From: Nonomuraea aurantiaca
GTDB lineage: Bacteria; Actinomycetota; Actinomycetes; Streptosporangiales; Streptosporangiaceae
Assembly (NCBI RefSeq): GCF_020215705.1
Contig: NZ_JAIWNB010000002.1
Span: forward strand, 682,001-746,000
Length of the DNA stretch: 64,000 bases
Direction: 5' to 3'
Shown: positions 33,009-42,091 of the stretch, piece by piece
How positions within the stretch are numbered: position 1 is the first letter of the stretch
Layout: every line of letters starts with the position of its first letter
Made by a program: the position numbers and the translations under genes
Notes under the pieces: model-generated
The model's database searches: none
What the model saw: the letters and a program-made list of their open reading frames with translations, nothing else
What the model was told of the DNA's origin: nothing

Positions 33009-33833
33009 GTGACAGGTGGATACCACAGTGGTCTCGACGGGCTCCTCGATGGGCGACGGCTCTCTCCGGTGCAGCGGCGGATCGCCCACTACCTGTCCGA
33101 GCATCTCGACGAGGCGATCTTCCTGTCCAGCGTCGAGCTGGCCGAGCGGTCAGGGGTGAGCCAGCCGTCCGTGACCAGGTTCGCCATGGTGCTCGGCTTC
33201 GCCGGCTATCCGGAGCTGCGGCAGGCGCTGCGTCCGCTGGTGCTCGGCGGGCCGCCGGAGGAGAGCCTGCTCGAGGGCGCCATCGACAGTGAGATCCGTA
33301 ACCTGGCGGTCGTCAGGGAGCGGCTGGCGGGCCTGCCCCTGAAGGAGCTGGGGGAGTCGCTGGCCGCCACCGAGCCGCTCCCGGTGCTGGGGCTCCGGGT
33401 CTCCTGCGGGCTGGCCACCACCTTCGCCTACTACGCGCGGCGGATCCATCCGGAAGTGCGGCTGCTGACCCACGGCGGCTCCGAGCTGATCGACGGGCTG
33501 CACGCCGCGCGGCGGGCGGGCGCGGAATGGCTGCTCGCCGTGGTGCTGCCGCGCTATCCGGCCGAGGTCATGCACGCCCTGGAGTACGCCGAGAAGCTGG
33601 GGCTGCGGATCGCCGCCATCTGCGACAAGGCCGCTTTTCCCGCCGAGGTGGTGCTCGACGCGCCGGTGGGGGATCGGCTGGTGTTCGACTCCCACGCGGC
33701 GCCGCTCACGCTGGCCATGGCCCTGGTCGAGGCCATGGCCGACGCGGCGCCGCTGCGTACTCAGGCCCGGCTGGAGGAGTACGAGCGGATGACTGACGAG
33801 ACCGGCACGTTCGTGACCGGCGATCTCCCCTGA
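33009..33833 (+). CDS. MurR/RpiR-family transcriptional regulator
   Basis: A 274-residue regulator. The N-terminal RpiR helix-turn-helix covers about residues 15-80 (SSVELAERSGVSQPSVTRFA, then MVLGFAGYPELRQAL), and a SIS-like domain follows (VSCGLATTFAYYARRIHP, LLTHGGSELIDGL). GGAG lies five bases before the GTG at 33009; an ATG at 32976 is the alternative. RpiR proteins sense phosphosugars; no sugar genes are nearby, so the target is unknown. Confidence 0.87.
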   Translation: MTGGYHSGLDGLLDGRRLSPVQRRIAHYLSEHLDEAIFLSSVELAERSGVSQPSVTRFAMVLGFAGYPELRQALRPLVLGGPPEESLLEGAIDSEIRNLAVVRERLAGLPLKELGESLAATEPLPVLGLRVSCGLATTFAYYARRIHPEVRLLTHGGSELIDGLHAARRAGAEWLLAVVLPRYPAEVMHALEYAEKLGLRIAAICDKAAFPAEVVLDAPVGDRLVFDSHAAPLTLAMALVEAMADAAPLRTQARLEEYERMTDETGTFVTGDLP

Positions 33834-33852
33834 TCGGTCCCGGCCCGACCGG

Positions 33853-34599
33853 CTAACCGGCGATCCGGCGTAGTGAGCGCACCGACCAGGTCACGGTCAG
33901 CGTGGCCAGCACCAGCATGACCGCGAACGCGATCGGGATCGACACGTCGGTCAGATTCCCCGCGAACAGCGCCCGGCCCGCCACCACCGGGTGGTACATC
34001 GGATTGAACACGGCCACCTTCCGCATCCACTCCGGCGCCAGCGTCATCGGCAGCAGCGCCCCCGACAGCAGCATGACGGGCAGGGCGAAGAACTGCATGA
34101 TCTGCGCCATGCCGTTCTCGTCCCGCAGCGACAGCGCCAGGCCGTATCCGATGCCGGAGGAGAACAGGCCGGTCACCGCGATGAGCACCACCATGATGGC
34201 GAGGCCGGGCAGGCTGGCGCGCATGCCCATGACCAGCGCGATCACGATCACCACGACCGACTGGAGCATGAGCACGACCCCGTCGCGGAGCGTGCGGCCG
34301 AGCACGATCGACGGGCGCCACGCGGGGCTGACCGCGATGCGCTCCAGGACGCCGCTGCGCAGCTCGTAGAGCATGCCGTAGCCGACGCCGATCGCCCCGA
34401 ACAGCGCGGTGATCACCAGCATGCCCGGCGCGAAGCTGGTGAGCTGCGCGGAGATGGGCTGCCCGGCGGCGCCCGCCACCAGCGGGCCGAACAGCAGCAG
34501 GTACACCACCGGCTGGACGATGCCGAACAGCGGCCAGATCGGGTTCCTGAACGTGTTGCGCAGCTCGTACACCAGGAACAGCAGCGTGTGGCGGATCAT
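33853..34599 (-). CDS. ABC-2 type permease (DrrB-like)
   Basis: A 248-residue permease with six TM helices (MIRHTLLFLVYELRNTFRNP start, then IWPLFGIVQPVVYLLLFGPL, MLVITALFGAIGVGYGMLY, VVIVIALVMGMR, FFALPVMLLSGALLPMTL, IAFAVMLVLATLTVTW). The ABC-2 signature region GYGLALSLRDENGMAQ is intact. Its ATG overlaps the ATPase gene stop by 4 bp. It forms a DrrAB-type drug exporter with that ATPase; the substrate is unknown. Confidence 0.92.
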   Translation of the reverse strand: MIRHTLLFLVYELRNTFRNPIWPLFGIVQPVVYLLLFGPLVAGAAGQPISAQLTSFAPGMLVITALFGAIGVGYGMLYELRSGVLERIAVSPAWRPSIVLGRTLRDGVVLMLQSVVVIVIALVMGMRASLPGLAIMVVLIAVTGLFSSGIGYGLALSLRDENGMAQIMQFFALPVMLLSGALLPMTLAPEWMRKVAVFNPMYHPVVAGRALFAGNLTDVSIPIAFAVMLVLATLTVTWSVRSLRRIAG

Positions 34600-35549
34600 G
34601 CGGCGGCTCCGGTGTCGCGCAGGGACCGGCCGGTCTTGGCCAGGAAGACGTCGTCGAGGGTGGCGCGGTCGAGCGCGATCGAGGACAGGGCGAGGCGCTG
34701 CTCCTCCAGCGCCCGCAGCAGCGTGGGCAGGGTGTGCTCGCCGTCGTCGACGTACACGCGCAGCACGTCGTCGTCGACGCGCGTCTCGCGGGCGTACGGT
34801 TTGAGCGTCTCGGCGGCCCGGTCCGGCTCGTCCAGCCGGAGCGTGACGACGTCGTCGGCGACCTCGCGCTTGAGCGCGCCCGGTGTGCCCTCGGCCACCA
34901 CCAGGCCGTGGTCGACGATCACCAGCCGATCGCACAGGGCGTCGGCCTCGTCGAGGTAGTGGGTGCTGAGCAGCACGCTGGTGCCGAGCTCGCGCAGCTG
35001 CCTGATGCGGTCCCAGAGGTTGGCCCGGTTCTGGGGGTCGAGCCCGGTGGTGGGCTCGTCGAGGAAGAGCAGCGGCGGGCTGTGCACCAGCCCGAGCGCG
35101 ATGGCCACGCGCCGCTTCTGGCCGCCGGAGAGTGTACGGCCGGGCCGGTCGGCGATCTCTGTCAGGTCGAACCTGGCGAGCACGTCGGCCGTGGCCCCGG
35201 CTGGGTCGGGCACGCTGTGGATCTTCGCGGCCATGATGATCTGTGCCCGTGGCGTGGTGCTTTCCTCCACCCCGCCTGCCTGGCTGACGTAGCCCAGGTT
35301 GCGCCGGACGGCGCCGGGCGCCTTGAGCAGGTCGTGCCCGGCGACGGTGGCCGTGCCGGCGTCGGGCGTGATCAGCGTGGCGAGCATTCTGATCGTGGTC
35401 GTCTTGCCGGCGCCGTTCGGGCCGAGGACGCCGAAGATCTCGCCCTTGCCCACCTCGAGGTCGACACCGCGGACCGCTTCCACGGTCTGGGTGCCCTTCC
35501 TGCTCCTGGTGGTGAATGTCTTGCGTAAGCCGTGCGCGTCAATGATCAT
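34596..35549 (-). CDS. DrrA-like ABC ATPase
   Basis: A 317-residue DrrA-family ATPase. Walker A is LGPNGAGKTTTIRML, the signature is LSGGQKRRVAIALGL, Walker B is LLFLDEPTTGLDPQNR, and the H-loop is LLSTHYLDEAD. A DUF4162-like C-terminal domain follows (RLDEPDRAAETLKPYARETR). The ATG follows the PadR gene by 8 bp, so padR-drrA-drrB is one transcript. Confidence 0.93.
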   Translation of the reverse strand: MIIDAHGLRKTFTTRSRKGTQTVEAVRGVDLEVGKGEIFGVLGPNGAGKTTTIRMLATLITPDAGTATVAGHDLLKAPGAVRRNLGYVSQAGGVEESTTPRAQIIMAAKIHSVPDPAGATADVLARFDLTEIADRPGRTLSGGQKRRVAIALGLVHSPPLLFLDEPTTGLDPQNRANLWDRIRQLRELGTSVLLSTHYLDEADALCDRLVIVDHGLVVAEGTPGALKREVADDVVTLRLDEPDRAAETLKPYARETRVDDDVLRVYVDDGEHTLPTLLRALEEQRLALSSIALDRATLDDVFLAKTGRSLRDTGAAA

Positions 35550-35557
35550 GGGGCTCC

Positions 35558-36091
35558 TCAGGGGAGTTCGTCGTTCTCCACTCTGATGACCGCCTTCTCC
35601 GCCCAGTCGAGCTGCGCGGTGAGCATGGCGACGGTCAGGTGAAGGTTCTCGTCGATGTGCTTGGGGGCGCCGTAGCGCTGTTTGACGCCGTAGGCGCCGC
35701 TTATCGCATCGATGGACATCCTGAGCTGCCGGATCCTGCCGTCGAGTGAGTCGAGGATCTCCTGCTTGGTCAGGCGGTCCATGAACGTGAGTGCCACTTG
35801 GAAGGGGTCGATGATGGGTTTGACCTCGTACCAGTTCTGAAGCAGCAGGCGGTGGAACTCCATGCGGCCCGCCTCGGTGATCTGGTAGACCGTCTTGCCG
35901 CCTTTGCCGCTCTCGACCACCTCAAGCAGGCCCTCTTCGGCCATCTTGCCCAGCCCGTGATAGATCGAGCCGAACGCCACGTTGGCCCAGTGCTCCGCGC
36001 CCATCACATCCAGCTGCCGGCGGACCTGATATCCGTTGAGCGGCTTGTCGAGCAGGCAACCGAGGACGAGCACACGGGTCGAAGAAGACAT
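35558..36091 (-). CDS. PadR-family transcriptional regulator
   Basis: A 177-residue regulator with the PadR winged helix (LDKPLNGYQVRRQLDVMGAE, IYHGLGKMAEEGLLE, then YQITEAGRMEFHRLL) and a C-terminal Vir_act_alpha_C-type helical dimer domain. The ATG at 36091 is the family-like start (MSSSTRVLVLGCLLDK); the frame extends 30 bases further into the palindromic operator. It leads the DrrAB operon and is its likely repressor, relieved by the exported drug. Confidence 0.93.
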   Translation of the reverse strand: MSSSTRVLVLGCLLDKPLNGYQVRRQLDVMGAEHWANVAFGSIYHGLGKMAEEGLLEVVESGKGGKTVYQITEAGRMEFHRLLLQNWYEVKPIIDPFQVALTFMDRLTKQEILDSLDGRIRQLRMSIDAISGAYGVKQRYGAPKHIDENLHLTVAMLTAQLDWAEKAVIRVENDELP

Positions 36092-36092
36092 A

Positions 36093-36116
36093 TTCAAGTT
36101 TGTAGTCAAATTTGAA
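36093..36116. promoter_or_regulatory. PadR operator: 24-bp AT-rich inverted repeat
   Basis: TTCAAGTTTG and CAAATTTGAA form 10-bp arms (one mismatch) around TAGT, one base upstream of the padR ATG and 29 bp before the divergent SDR gene. It is a distinct AT-rich island and the obvious PadR-binding candidate, likely covering both promoters. Confidence 0.75.
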
Positions 36117-36144
36117 CCCATGTCAAGGTCATAAACTGAGCCGC

Positions 36145-36831
36145 ATGACTGAACGACCGATCGCGCTGGTCACCGGCGCCTCCCGCGGTGTGGGCGAAGC
36201 GATTGCCAGGGCGCTGGCGCCCACGCACCACGTCATCCTCGGCGGCCGCGACCGCGACGCGCTGGCCGCCCTCGCGGCCGAGTTGCCCGACGCCAGAGCG
36301 TGGCCGGTCGAGCTGACCGAGGTCACCGAGGCCGACGCGGCGGGCGTCGAGCGGCTCGACCTGCTCGTGCACAGCGCCGGGATCGGCCTGCTCGGCAAGG
36401 TCGCGGAACTCACGACCGACGTGTGGCGCAGGACGATGGAGCTCAACGTGATCGCCGTCGCCGAGCTCACCCGGCTGCTGCTGCCCGCCCTCAGAGCGGC
36501 CGGCGGTCACGTGGTCTGCGTCAACTCCGGCGCCGGGCTCCGGGCGAACCCCGGCTGGGGCGCCTACGCGGCCAGCAAGTTCGCGCTGCGAGCCTTCGCC
36601 GACGCGCTGCGCCAGGAGGAGGCCGAGCTCAGGGTGACCACCATCTACCCGGGCCGGGTGGACACCGACATGCAGCGCGGCGTCCGTGAGCACGAGGGCG
36701 GCGACTACGAGCCGGACAAATACCTCAAGCCCGAGTCCGTGGCCCGCGCGGTGCTGGCCGCCGTCAACGCCGGGCCCGACGCGCACCTGACCGAGCTCAC
36801 GCTGCGGCCCAGCGCGGGCCCGGTCAACTGA
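36145..36831 (+). CDS. Short-chain dehydrogenase/reductase
   Basis: A 228-residue classical SDR with TGASRGVGEA, NSGAG, catalytic YAASKFALRAF and LLVHSAGIG. The ATG at 36145 starts MTERPIALVTGASR, the typical distance to the cofactor motif. There is no clear ribosome binding site, so a leaderless transcript is possible. It is divergent from padR and shares the palindrome, so PadR may regulate it. The substrate is unknown. Confidence 0.87.
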   Translation: MTERPIALVTGASRGVGEAIARALAPTHHVILGGRDRDALAALAAELPDARAWPVELTEVTEADAAGVERLDLLVHSAGIGLLGKVAELTTDVWRRTMELNVIAVAELTRLLLPALRAAGGHVVCVNSGAGLRANPGWGAYAASKFALRAFADALRQEEAELRVTTIYPGRVDTDMQRGVREHEGGDYEPDKYLKPESVARAVLAAVNAGPDAHLTELTLRPSAGPVN

Positions 36832-36844
36832 ATGGATTCATTCA
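36829..36844. promoter_or_regulatory. Inverted repeat TGAAT-N6-ATTCA before hutF
   Basis: A 5-bp inverted repeat begins in the SDR stop codon and sits about 59 bp before the hutF start, with a TACAGT -10-like hexamer just after. It is a candidate operator of the hutF-hutI operon. Confidence 0.3.
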
Positions 36845-36902
36845 CTACAGTGTCCTCATGCGAGGCGGGGGTCGTCGCTCTCGCGAACGTTCTGGAGGAC
36901 CT

Positions 36903-38249
36903 GTGTCGGTGACCTACTGGTGCGAGCACGCCTGGCTGCCCGACGGCGTCCGCGAAAGCGTGCTCATCAGGGTCGACGGGACCCGGGTCGCCGACGTGAC
37001 GCAGGGCGACCCCGACGGCGCCGAATGCCTGGCGGGCCTGACGGTGCCCGGCCTGGCCAACGCCCACTCCCACGCCTTCCACCGGGCGCTGCGCGGCATC
37101 ACGCAGGCGGGGGCGGGCGACTTCTGGACCTGGCGCGAGCGGATGTACGAGGTGGCCGCGGCGCTCGACCCCGATCGCTACCTCGCGCTGGCCAGGGCCG
37201 CCTACGCGGAGATGGCGCTGGCGGGGGTCACCTGCGTGGGGGAGTTCCACTACCTGCACCACGCGCCGGGCGGCCGGCCCTACGACGACGCGAACGCGAT
37301 GGGCCACGCGCTCATCCAGGCCGCCCGAGAGGCGGGCCTGCGCATCGCGCTGCTCGACACCTGCTACCTGACGGGTGGCATCGGCACGGGCGCGGCGGCC
37401 GGTGGCGGCACGAGCCTGGTGGGGGCGCAGGTGCGCTTCGGTGACGGGGACGCCGACCGGTGGGCGGGCCGGGCCGAGGAGCTGGCCGCCGCCTACAAGG
37501 GGCAGCCCGACGTGGAGATCGGCGCGGCCGTCCACTCGGTGCGGACCGTGCCGGCGGAGCAGATGCCGGTGGTCGCCGAGTTCTCCCGCCACCACGCGGC
37601 GCCGCTGCACGCGCACGTCTCCGAGCAGCGGGCCGAGAACGCCGCGTGCGTGGAGATGTACGCGGCCAGCCCGGTGCAGGTGCTGCACGAGCGGGGCGTG
37701 CTCGGGCCGCGCTCCACCGCCGTCCACGCCACCCACCTGAGCGACGTCGACATCGAGCTGCTCGCCCAGTCGGGCACGCACATCTGCATGTGCCCCACCA
37801 CCGAACGCGACCTGGCCGACGGCATCGGGCCCGCCAGGACGCTGTTCGACCGCGGCGCGCCCATCACGCTCGGCTCCGACAGCCATGCCGTCGTCGACCT
37901 GTTCGAGGAGGCCCGGGCGGTCGAGCTGGACGAACGGCTGGCCAGCGGCGAACGCGGCCACTGGCGCGCCGACGAGCTCCTGACCGCCGCCACGGCCGCC
38001 GGCCACACCTCGCTGGGCTTCCCGGACGCAGGACTGCTGGTGCCGGGGGCCTGGGCGGACCTGGTCTCCGTACGCCTCGACTCGGTCCGTACGGCGGGCG
38101 CCGGTGGGGTGGAGGCGGTGGTGTTCGCGGCGACGGCGGCCGACGTGCACGCGGTGATCTCAGGTGGCCGGCGCGTCGTGTCGGACGGACGGCACACGCT
38201 GGGCGACGTGGGCGCCATGCTGACCGAGGCGATTGGACGGGTTCGATGA
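36903..38249 (+). CDS. hutF: Formimidoylglutamate deiminase
   Basis: A 448-residue amidohydrolase-superfamily enzyme. Metal ligands lie in [15 protein letters not shown], the His pair in [15 protein letters not shown], and the Asp in [20 protein letters not shown]. HutF turns N-formimidoyl-glutamate into N-formyl-glutamate plus ammonia, the five-step route of histidine degradation. TGGAGGAC precedes the GTG start at 36903 (a second GTG at 36909 is also possible). Its stop overlaps the hutI ATG. Confidence 0.94.
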   Translation: MSVTYWCEHAWLPDGVRESVLIRVDGTRVADVTQGDPDGAECLAGLTVPGLANAHSHAFHRALRGITQAGAGDFWTWRERMYEVAAALDPDRYLALARAAYAEMALAGVTCVGEFHYLHHAPGGRPYDDANAMGHALIQAAREAGLRIALLDTCYLTGGIGTGAAAGGGTSLVGAQVRFGDGDADRWAGRAEELAAAYKGQPDVEIGAAVHSVRTVPAEQMPVVAEFSRHHAAPLHAHVSEQRAENAACVEMYAASPVQVLHERGVLGPRSTAVHATHLSDVDIELLAQSGTHICMCPTTERDLADGIGPARTLFDRGAPITLGSDSHAVVDLFEEARAVELDERLASGERGHWRADELLTAATAAGHTSLGFPDAGLLVPGAWADLVSVRLDSVRTAGAGGVEAVVFAATAADVHAVISGGRRVVSDGRHTLGDVGAMLTEAIGRVR

Positions 38250-39409
38250 CCTCTGTACTGTTCGACGGGATCAAGCTGCTCTACACCGGGGATCCGGAGC
38301 GCGAGGAGATCGAGGACGCGGCGCTGGTCGCCGAGGACGGCCTGGTCACCTGGGTGGGTCCGGCGGAGCGGGCGCCGGACGCCGACGAGCGGGTGGACGC
38401 CGGGGGCCGGGCCGTCATCCCGGGGTTCGTGGACAGCCACGCGCACCTGGTGTTCGCCGGCGACCGGACGCACGAGTTCCAGGCGCGCATGTCCGGCGTG
38501 CCCTACACCGGTGGCGGCATCAGGACCACGGTCGCCGCCACGCGCGCGGCCTCCGACGCGGAGCTGGCGACGAGAGCCGCCGCCCTGGTCGGCGAGATGC
38601 GGGCGCAGGGCACCACGACCGTGGAGATCAAGAGCGGCTACGGGCTGACCGTCGAGGACGAACGGCGCTCGCTGGAGATCGCCACCGGGCTGACCGACGA
38701 GACCACCTACCTCGGGGCGCACGTGGTGCCCTCGGGCATCGCGGCCGACGACTACGTGGGGCTCGTCACCGGCGAGATGCTGCGGGCGTGCGCGCCGTAC
38801 GCCAAGTGGGTGGACGCCTTCTGCGAGCGCGGCGCCTTCGACGGCGACCAGACCAGAGCGGTGCTGGAGGCCGGGATCAAGGCGGGGCTGCAGGCCAGAG
38901 TGCACGCCAACCAGCTCGGCGAGGGGCCTGGCGTGCGGATCGCCTGCGAGCTGGGCGCCGCCTCGGCCGACCACTGCACCCACCTGACCGCCGCCGACGT
39001 CGACGCGCTGGCCGCCTGCGCCCCGAAGGACGCCCCCGGCACCGTGGCGACGCTGCTGCCCGGCGCCGAGTTCTCCACCCGCTCGCCGTACCCTGACGCC
39101 AGGAGGCTGCTCGACGCGGGGGCGGTCGTCGCGCTGGCCACCGACTGCAATCCCGGCTCCTCCTACACCTCGTCGATGGCGTTCTGCGTGGCGCTGGCCG
39201 TGCGGGAGATGGGCATGACGCCGCTGGAGGCGATCAGGGCGGCGACCCGTGGCGGGGCCCGCGCGCTGCGGCGTACGGACGTAGGCTGGCTGCTACCGGG
39301 AGCCCGCGCGGACCTCGTCGTGCTCGACGCTCCTTCCTACGTGCATCTCGCCTATCGGCCGGGTGTTCCCCTCGTTCACCAGGTGTTTCTCGGTGGTCTC
39401 CTCCTTTAG
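38246..39409 (+). CDS. hutI: Imidazolonepropionase
   Basis: A 387-residue amidohydrolase. The metal-binding [13 protein letters not shown], substrate motif [22 protein letters not shown] and [15 protein letters not shown] are all intact. It converts imidazolone propionate to N-formimidoyl-glutamate, feeding HutF. The ATG overlaps the hutF stop by 4 bp. HutH and HutU are not in the window. Confidence 0.96.
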   Translation: MTSVLFDGIKLLYTGDPEREEIEDAALVAEDGLVTWVGPAERAPDADERVDAGGRAVIPGFVDSHAHLVFAGDRTHEFQARMSGVPYTGGGIRTTVAATRAASDAELATRAAALVGEMRAQGTTTVEIKSGYGLTVEDERRSLEIATGLTDETTYLGAHVVPSGIAADDYVGLVTGEMLRACAPYAKWVDAFCERGAFDGDQTRAVLEAGIKAGLQARVHANQLGEGPGVRIACELGAASADHCTHLTAADVDALAACAPKDAPGTVATLLPGAEFSTRSPYPDARRLLDAGAVVALATDCNPGSSYTSSMAFCVALAVREMGMTPLEAIRAATRGGARALRRTDVGWLLPGARADLVVLDAPSYVHLAYRPGVPLVHQVFLGGLLL

Positions 39410-39514
39410 GAGGACATCCAGAACCGTCCCCTGGTCGTAGCCCTTTAGGGAATCTTTGCATCTGGCCGGACGTTGGCCGGATAAGAACGTAGCTGCGGAA
39501 CGAGGTGCCTGGGG

Positions 39515-40456
39515 ATGGCAAGGCCTACGGGGAGTCGCACGCAGGAGCAGCACGTCGCTGATCGCGATCTGCTGGGGACCTACCTGGCGGAGATCGGGCG
39601 GGTCCCGCTGCTGACGGCGGAGGAAGAGGTGGAGCTCGCCAAGCGCATCGAGGCGGGCCTCTTCGCCGAGCAACTGCTCGACAGCGGGGGTGCGGAGCCG
39701 CGCATCGGTGACGCGGCCGATGAGGAGCTGGAGCGCGTCGCGATCTCCGGCCAGCGGGCGAAAGACGAGTTCATCCAGGCCAACCTGCGCCTGGTGGTGG
39801 CGGTGGCCCGCAAATACTCGGGGCGCGGGATGCCGCTGATCGACCTGGTCCAGGAGGGGAACCTGGGGCTGGTCCGGGCGGTGGAGAAGTTCGACTACAA
39901 GCGGGGCTACAAGTTCTCGACGTACGCCACGTGGTGGATCAGGCAGTCCGTGGGCCGGGCCATCCACGAGCAGGCGCGGCCGGTGCGGCTGCCCACCCAC
40001 GCGGGTGAGCAGATGACCAGGCTGATGCGGGTGCGCCGGGACATGCTGGCCGAGTTCGACGTCGAACCGACCGACGAGGACCTCGCCGGGATCCTGGAGC
40101 TGCCGATCGAGCGGGTCAAGGAGCTGCGCCGCTGGGCGTCCGACCCGGTGTCGCTGCAGCTCGGCGTGGGCGACGAGGACGAGACCGAGCTGGGCGACAT
40201 GATCGCCGACGAGACCTGGGCCGACCCGGAGCAGCAGGCGATCGACATCCTGGAGCGCGAACGGCTCGACCAGTGGCTCACCGACCTCGAAGGTGACACG
40301 CGCGACATGCTGCGCTGGCGCTACGGGCTGGTGGACGGCCGCGAGCACACGCTGACCGAGGTGGGCGAACGCTACGGCATCGGACGCGACCGCGCCCGCC
40401 GCATCGAACGCGACGCGCTCGCTCGCCTCCGGAAGATGGCCACCGCGGCGGCTTGA
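39515..40456 (+). CDS. Group 2 sigma-70 family RNA polymerase sigma factor
   Basis: A 313-residue principal-like sigma factor (HrdC/D-like). Region 1.2 (LLGTYLAEIGRVPLLTAEEE), region 2 (FIQANLRLVVAVARKYSGRG, YKFSTYATWWIRQSVGRAI, ARPVRLPTH), region 3 and region 4 (LTEVGERYGIGRDRARRIER) are complete; region 1.1 is missing. It lies 105 bp after hutI with its own upstream space, so it is likely a separate transcript. The ATG at 39515 has weak GGGG upstream. Its regulon cannot be told. Confidence 0.93.
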   Translation: MARPTGSRTQEQHVADRDLLGTYLAEIGRVPLLTAEEEVELAKRIEAGLFAEQLLDSGGAEPRIGDAADEELERVAISGQRAKDEFIQANLRLVVAVARKYSGRGMPLIDLVQEGNLGLVRAVEKFDYKRGYKFSTYATWWIRQSVGRAIHEQARPVRLPTHAGEQMTRLMRVRRDMLAEFDVEPTDEDLAGILELPIERVKELRRWASDPVSLQLGVGDEDETELGDMIADETWADPEQQAIDILERERLDQWLTDLEGDTRDMLRWRYGLVDGREHTLTEVGERYGIGRDRARRIERDALARLRKMATAAA

Positions 40457-40477
40457 CAAGCAGTTTCTTTTACGGCA

Positions 40478-40506
40478 GAGCACGGTGGGCCCCACCCACC
40501 GTGCTC
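40478..40506 (+). terminator. Terminator of the sigma factor gene
   Basis: GAGCACGGTGGG pairs with its perfect complement around a CCCCA loop (12-bp stem), 21 bases after the stop codon. A short T-run precedes rather than follows it. Confidence 0.75.
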
Positions 40507-40610
40507 GGTTGCCGTCTGTCCAGGGGCACGCTCCTCCGGTGGAGCGGGCTGAGCGCCGTGACGTGCGCACTCTTGGCCCCGTCCGTGGATTGAGCTGATC
40601 GCCGTGCTCT

Positions 40611-41180
40611 CTACGGGCAATGCAGGATGCGCCGGAGGAACTCCTCGACCGCCGCCTCCGCCGTTTCACGGGAGCCGCCTCTGGCGACCAGCAGGGCGCT
40701 CTCGTTGATCGCGGCCAGCAGCATGTGAGCGTGCAGGTCCAGGAAGTCGGCGGGGATCGCGCCCGTGGTGCGCAGCGCGCCCTTCAGCATGCCGAAGGAG
40801 TAGCGCTCCTCCATCGCCCGCCACTTCTCCCACCCCAGCACCGACGGCGCGTCGATCAGCACGATGCGCTGGATCACCGGGTCGCCAGCGAGCCTGATCC
40901 AGGCCAGAACGCCGGCCCGAAGCGACTCGGCGGGGTCGGTGATGCCCGCGACCGCCTCGACGATCTTGGCGCCGATCCCCGCCTCGGTCGCCTCCAGCAC
41001 CGCCTCGAACAGCGCGTCCTTACCCGCGTAGTGGTGGTAGAGGGCGCCTCTGCTCAGGCCCGACTCCTGGAGGACCGCCTCGATCGAGGTGCCCTCGTAG
41101 CCGTGCTCGGCGAACAGCCGCGTGGCGATCGCGAGGAGCTGGTCGCGGGTGGCCGCGCCGCGTTCCGCCTTGAGGTTCAT
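40611..41180 (-). CDS. TetR-family regulator of the divergent hydrolase
   Basis: A 189-residue TetR protein. The helix-turn-helix is in TRLFAEHGYEGTSIEAVLQE, with SGLSRGALYHHYAGKDALFE; the C-terminal domain is unassigned. The ATG at 41180 is chosen because the frame upstream runs into the operator. It is divergent from an alpha/beta hydrolase with 113 bp between, and two palindromes lie there. Confidence 0.92.
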   Translation of the reverse strand: MNLKAERGAATRDQLLAIATRLFAEHGYEGTSIEAVLQESGLSRGALYHHYAGKDALFEAVLEATEAGIGAKIVEAVAGITDPAESLRAGVLAWIRLAGDPVIQRIVLIDAPSVLGWEKWRAMEERYSFGMLKGALRTTGAIPADFLDLHAHMLLAAINESALLVARGGSRETAEAAVEEFLRRILHCP

Positions 41181-41224
41181 GGAACCACTGTAGAAGCGGA
41201 CCTCTGCCCGCAGGCCATAGACAA

Positions 41225-41264
41225 ACCGACAGTCGGTCTGTAATTTCATATACCGACAGTCGGT
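41225..41264. promoter_or_regulatory. Two ACCGACAGTCGGT operators
   Basis: Perfect 13-bp palindromes at 41225-41237 and 41252-41264, spaced 27 bp, between the tetR-type gene and the hydrolase gene. Two identical sites in a divergent promoter is the standard layout for an autoregulating TetR repressor. Confidence 0.88.
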
Positions 41265-41293
41265 TTTTAATCTAGGCATGAGGACACAAGATC

Positions 41294-42091
41294 ATGAACG
41301 ACATCAGTTACGTGGACGTCGGCGACGGACCGGTCGCCCTGTTCGTGCACGGCGTAGGCACCAGCTCCTACCTCTGGCGCAACGTCATCGCCGAGCTGCG
41401 CGACGAGCGCCGGTGCGTGGCGATCGACCTGCCCCTGCACGGCGGCAGCGCGCCGCGCGACGATCTCTCGATCCCCGCGCTGGCCGAGGCGGTGGAGGAG
41501 CTCTGCGCCGAGCTCGGGCTGGATCAGGTCGACCTGGTCGCCAACGACACGGGCGGCGCGGTGGCGCAGGTCTTCGCCGTACGGCACCCGGAGCGGCTGC
41601 GCTCACTCACGCTCACCAACTGCGACGTCCACACCAACACGCCGCCGGAGACCTTCCAGCCCACGGTCGACCTGGCCGCCCGGGGCGAGCTCGCGCCCTT
41701 GACCGTTGCCCTGCTGGACCAGCCGGAGCTGCTGGCCCGGACGGCGCTCGGCGACGGCTATGAGCGCATCGACGATCCGGCGGACCTGGTCGAGCACTAC
41801 CTGCGGCCGATCTTCGACAAGCCCGATGGCGGGCGGGCCTTCGAGCGGCTGCTGACCTCGATCGACGCCAAGGACATGATCGCGATCGAGCCGCTGCTCA
41901 CCGTGCTGGCCGTGCCGACCCTGGTGGTGTGGGGGACCGGCGACGTCTTCTTCGACGTGAGCTGGGCCCGCTGGCTGCGCGACACGATCCCTGGCGTCAA
42001 GGAGATCGTGGAGATCGAGGGCGGGCGGCTGTTCTTCCCCGACGAGCGGGCCGGCGAGCTGGTGCCGCACCTGCGCCGGTTCTGGGGCTGA
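41294..42091 (+). CDS. Alpha/beta-fold hydrolase with Asp nucleophile
   Basis: A 265-residue alpha/beta hydrolase. The oxyanion motif HGVGTSSYLWRN is present, and the nucleophile elbow is Asp85 in LVANDTGGAVAQ instead of G-x-S-x-G, as in haloalkane dehalogenases and epoxide hydrolases. The acid Asp is in VWGTGDVFF. The expected base His is missing at its usual place, where the sequence reads EIEGGRLFFPDERAGEL. It is probably induced by a ligand of the divergent TetR protein. The substrate is unknown. Confidence 0.85.
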   Translation: MNDISYVDVGDGPVALFVHGVGTSSYLWRNVIAELRDERRCVAIDLPLHGGSAPRDDLSIPALAEAVEELCAELGLDQVDLVANDTGGAVAQVFAVRHPERLRSLTLTNCDVHTNTPPETFQPTVDLAARGELAPLTVALLDQPELLARTALGDGYERIDDPADLVEHYLRPIFDKPDGGRAFERLLTSIDAKDMIAIEPLLTVLAVPTLVVWGTGDVFFDVSWARWLRDTIPGVKEIVEIEGGRLFFPDERAGELVPHLRRFWG

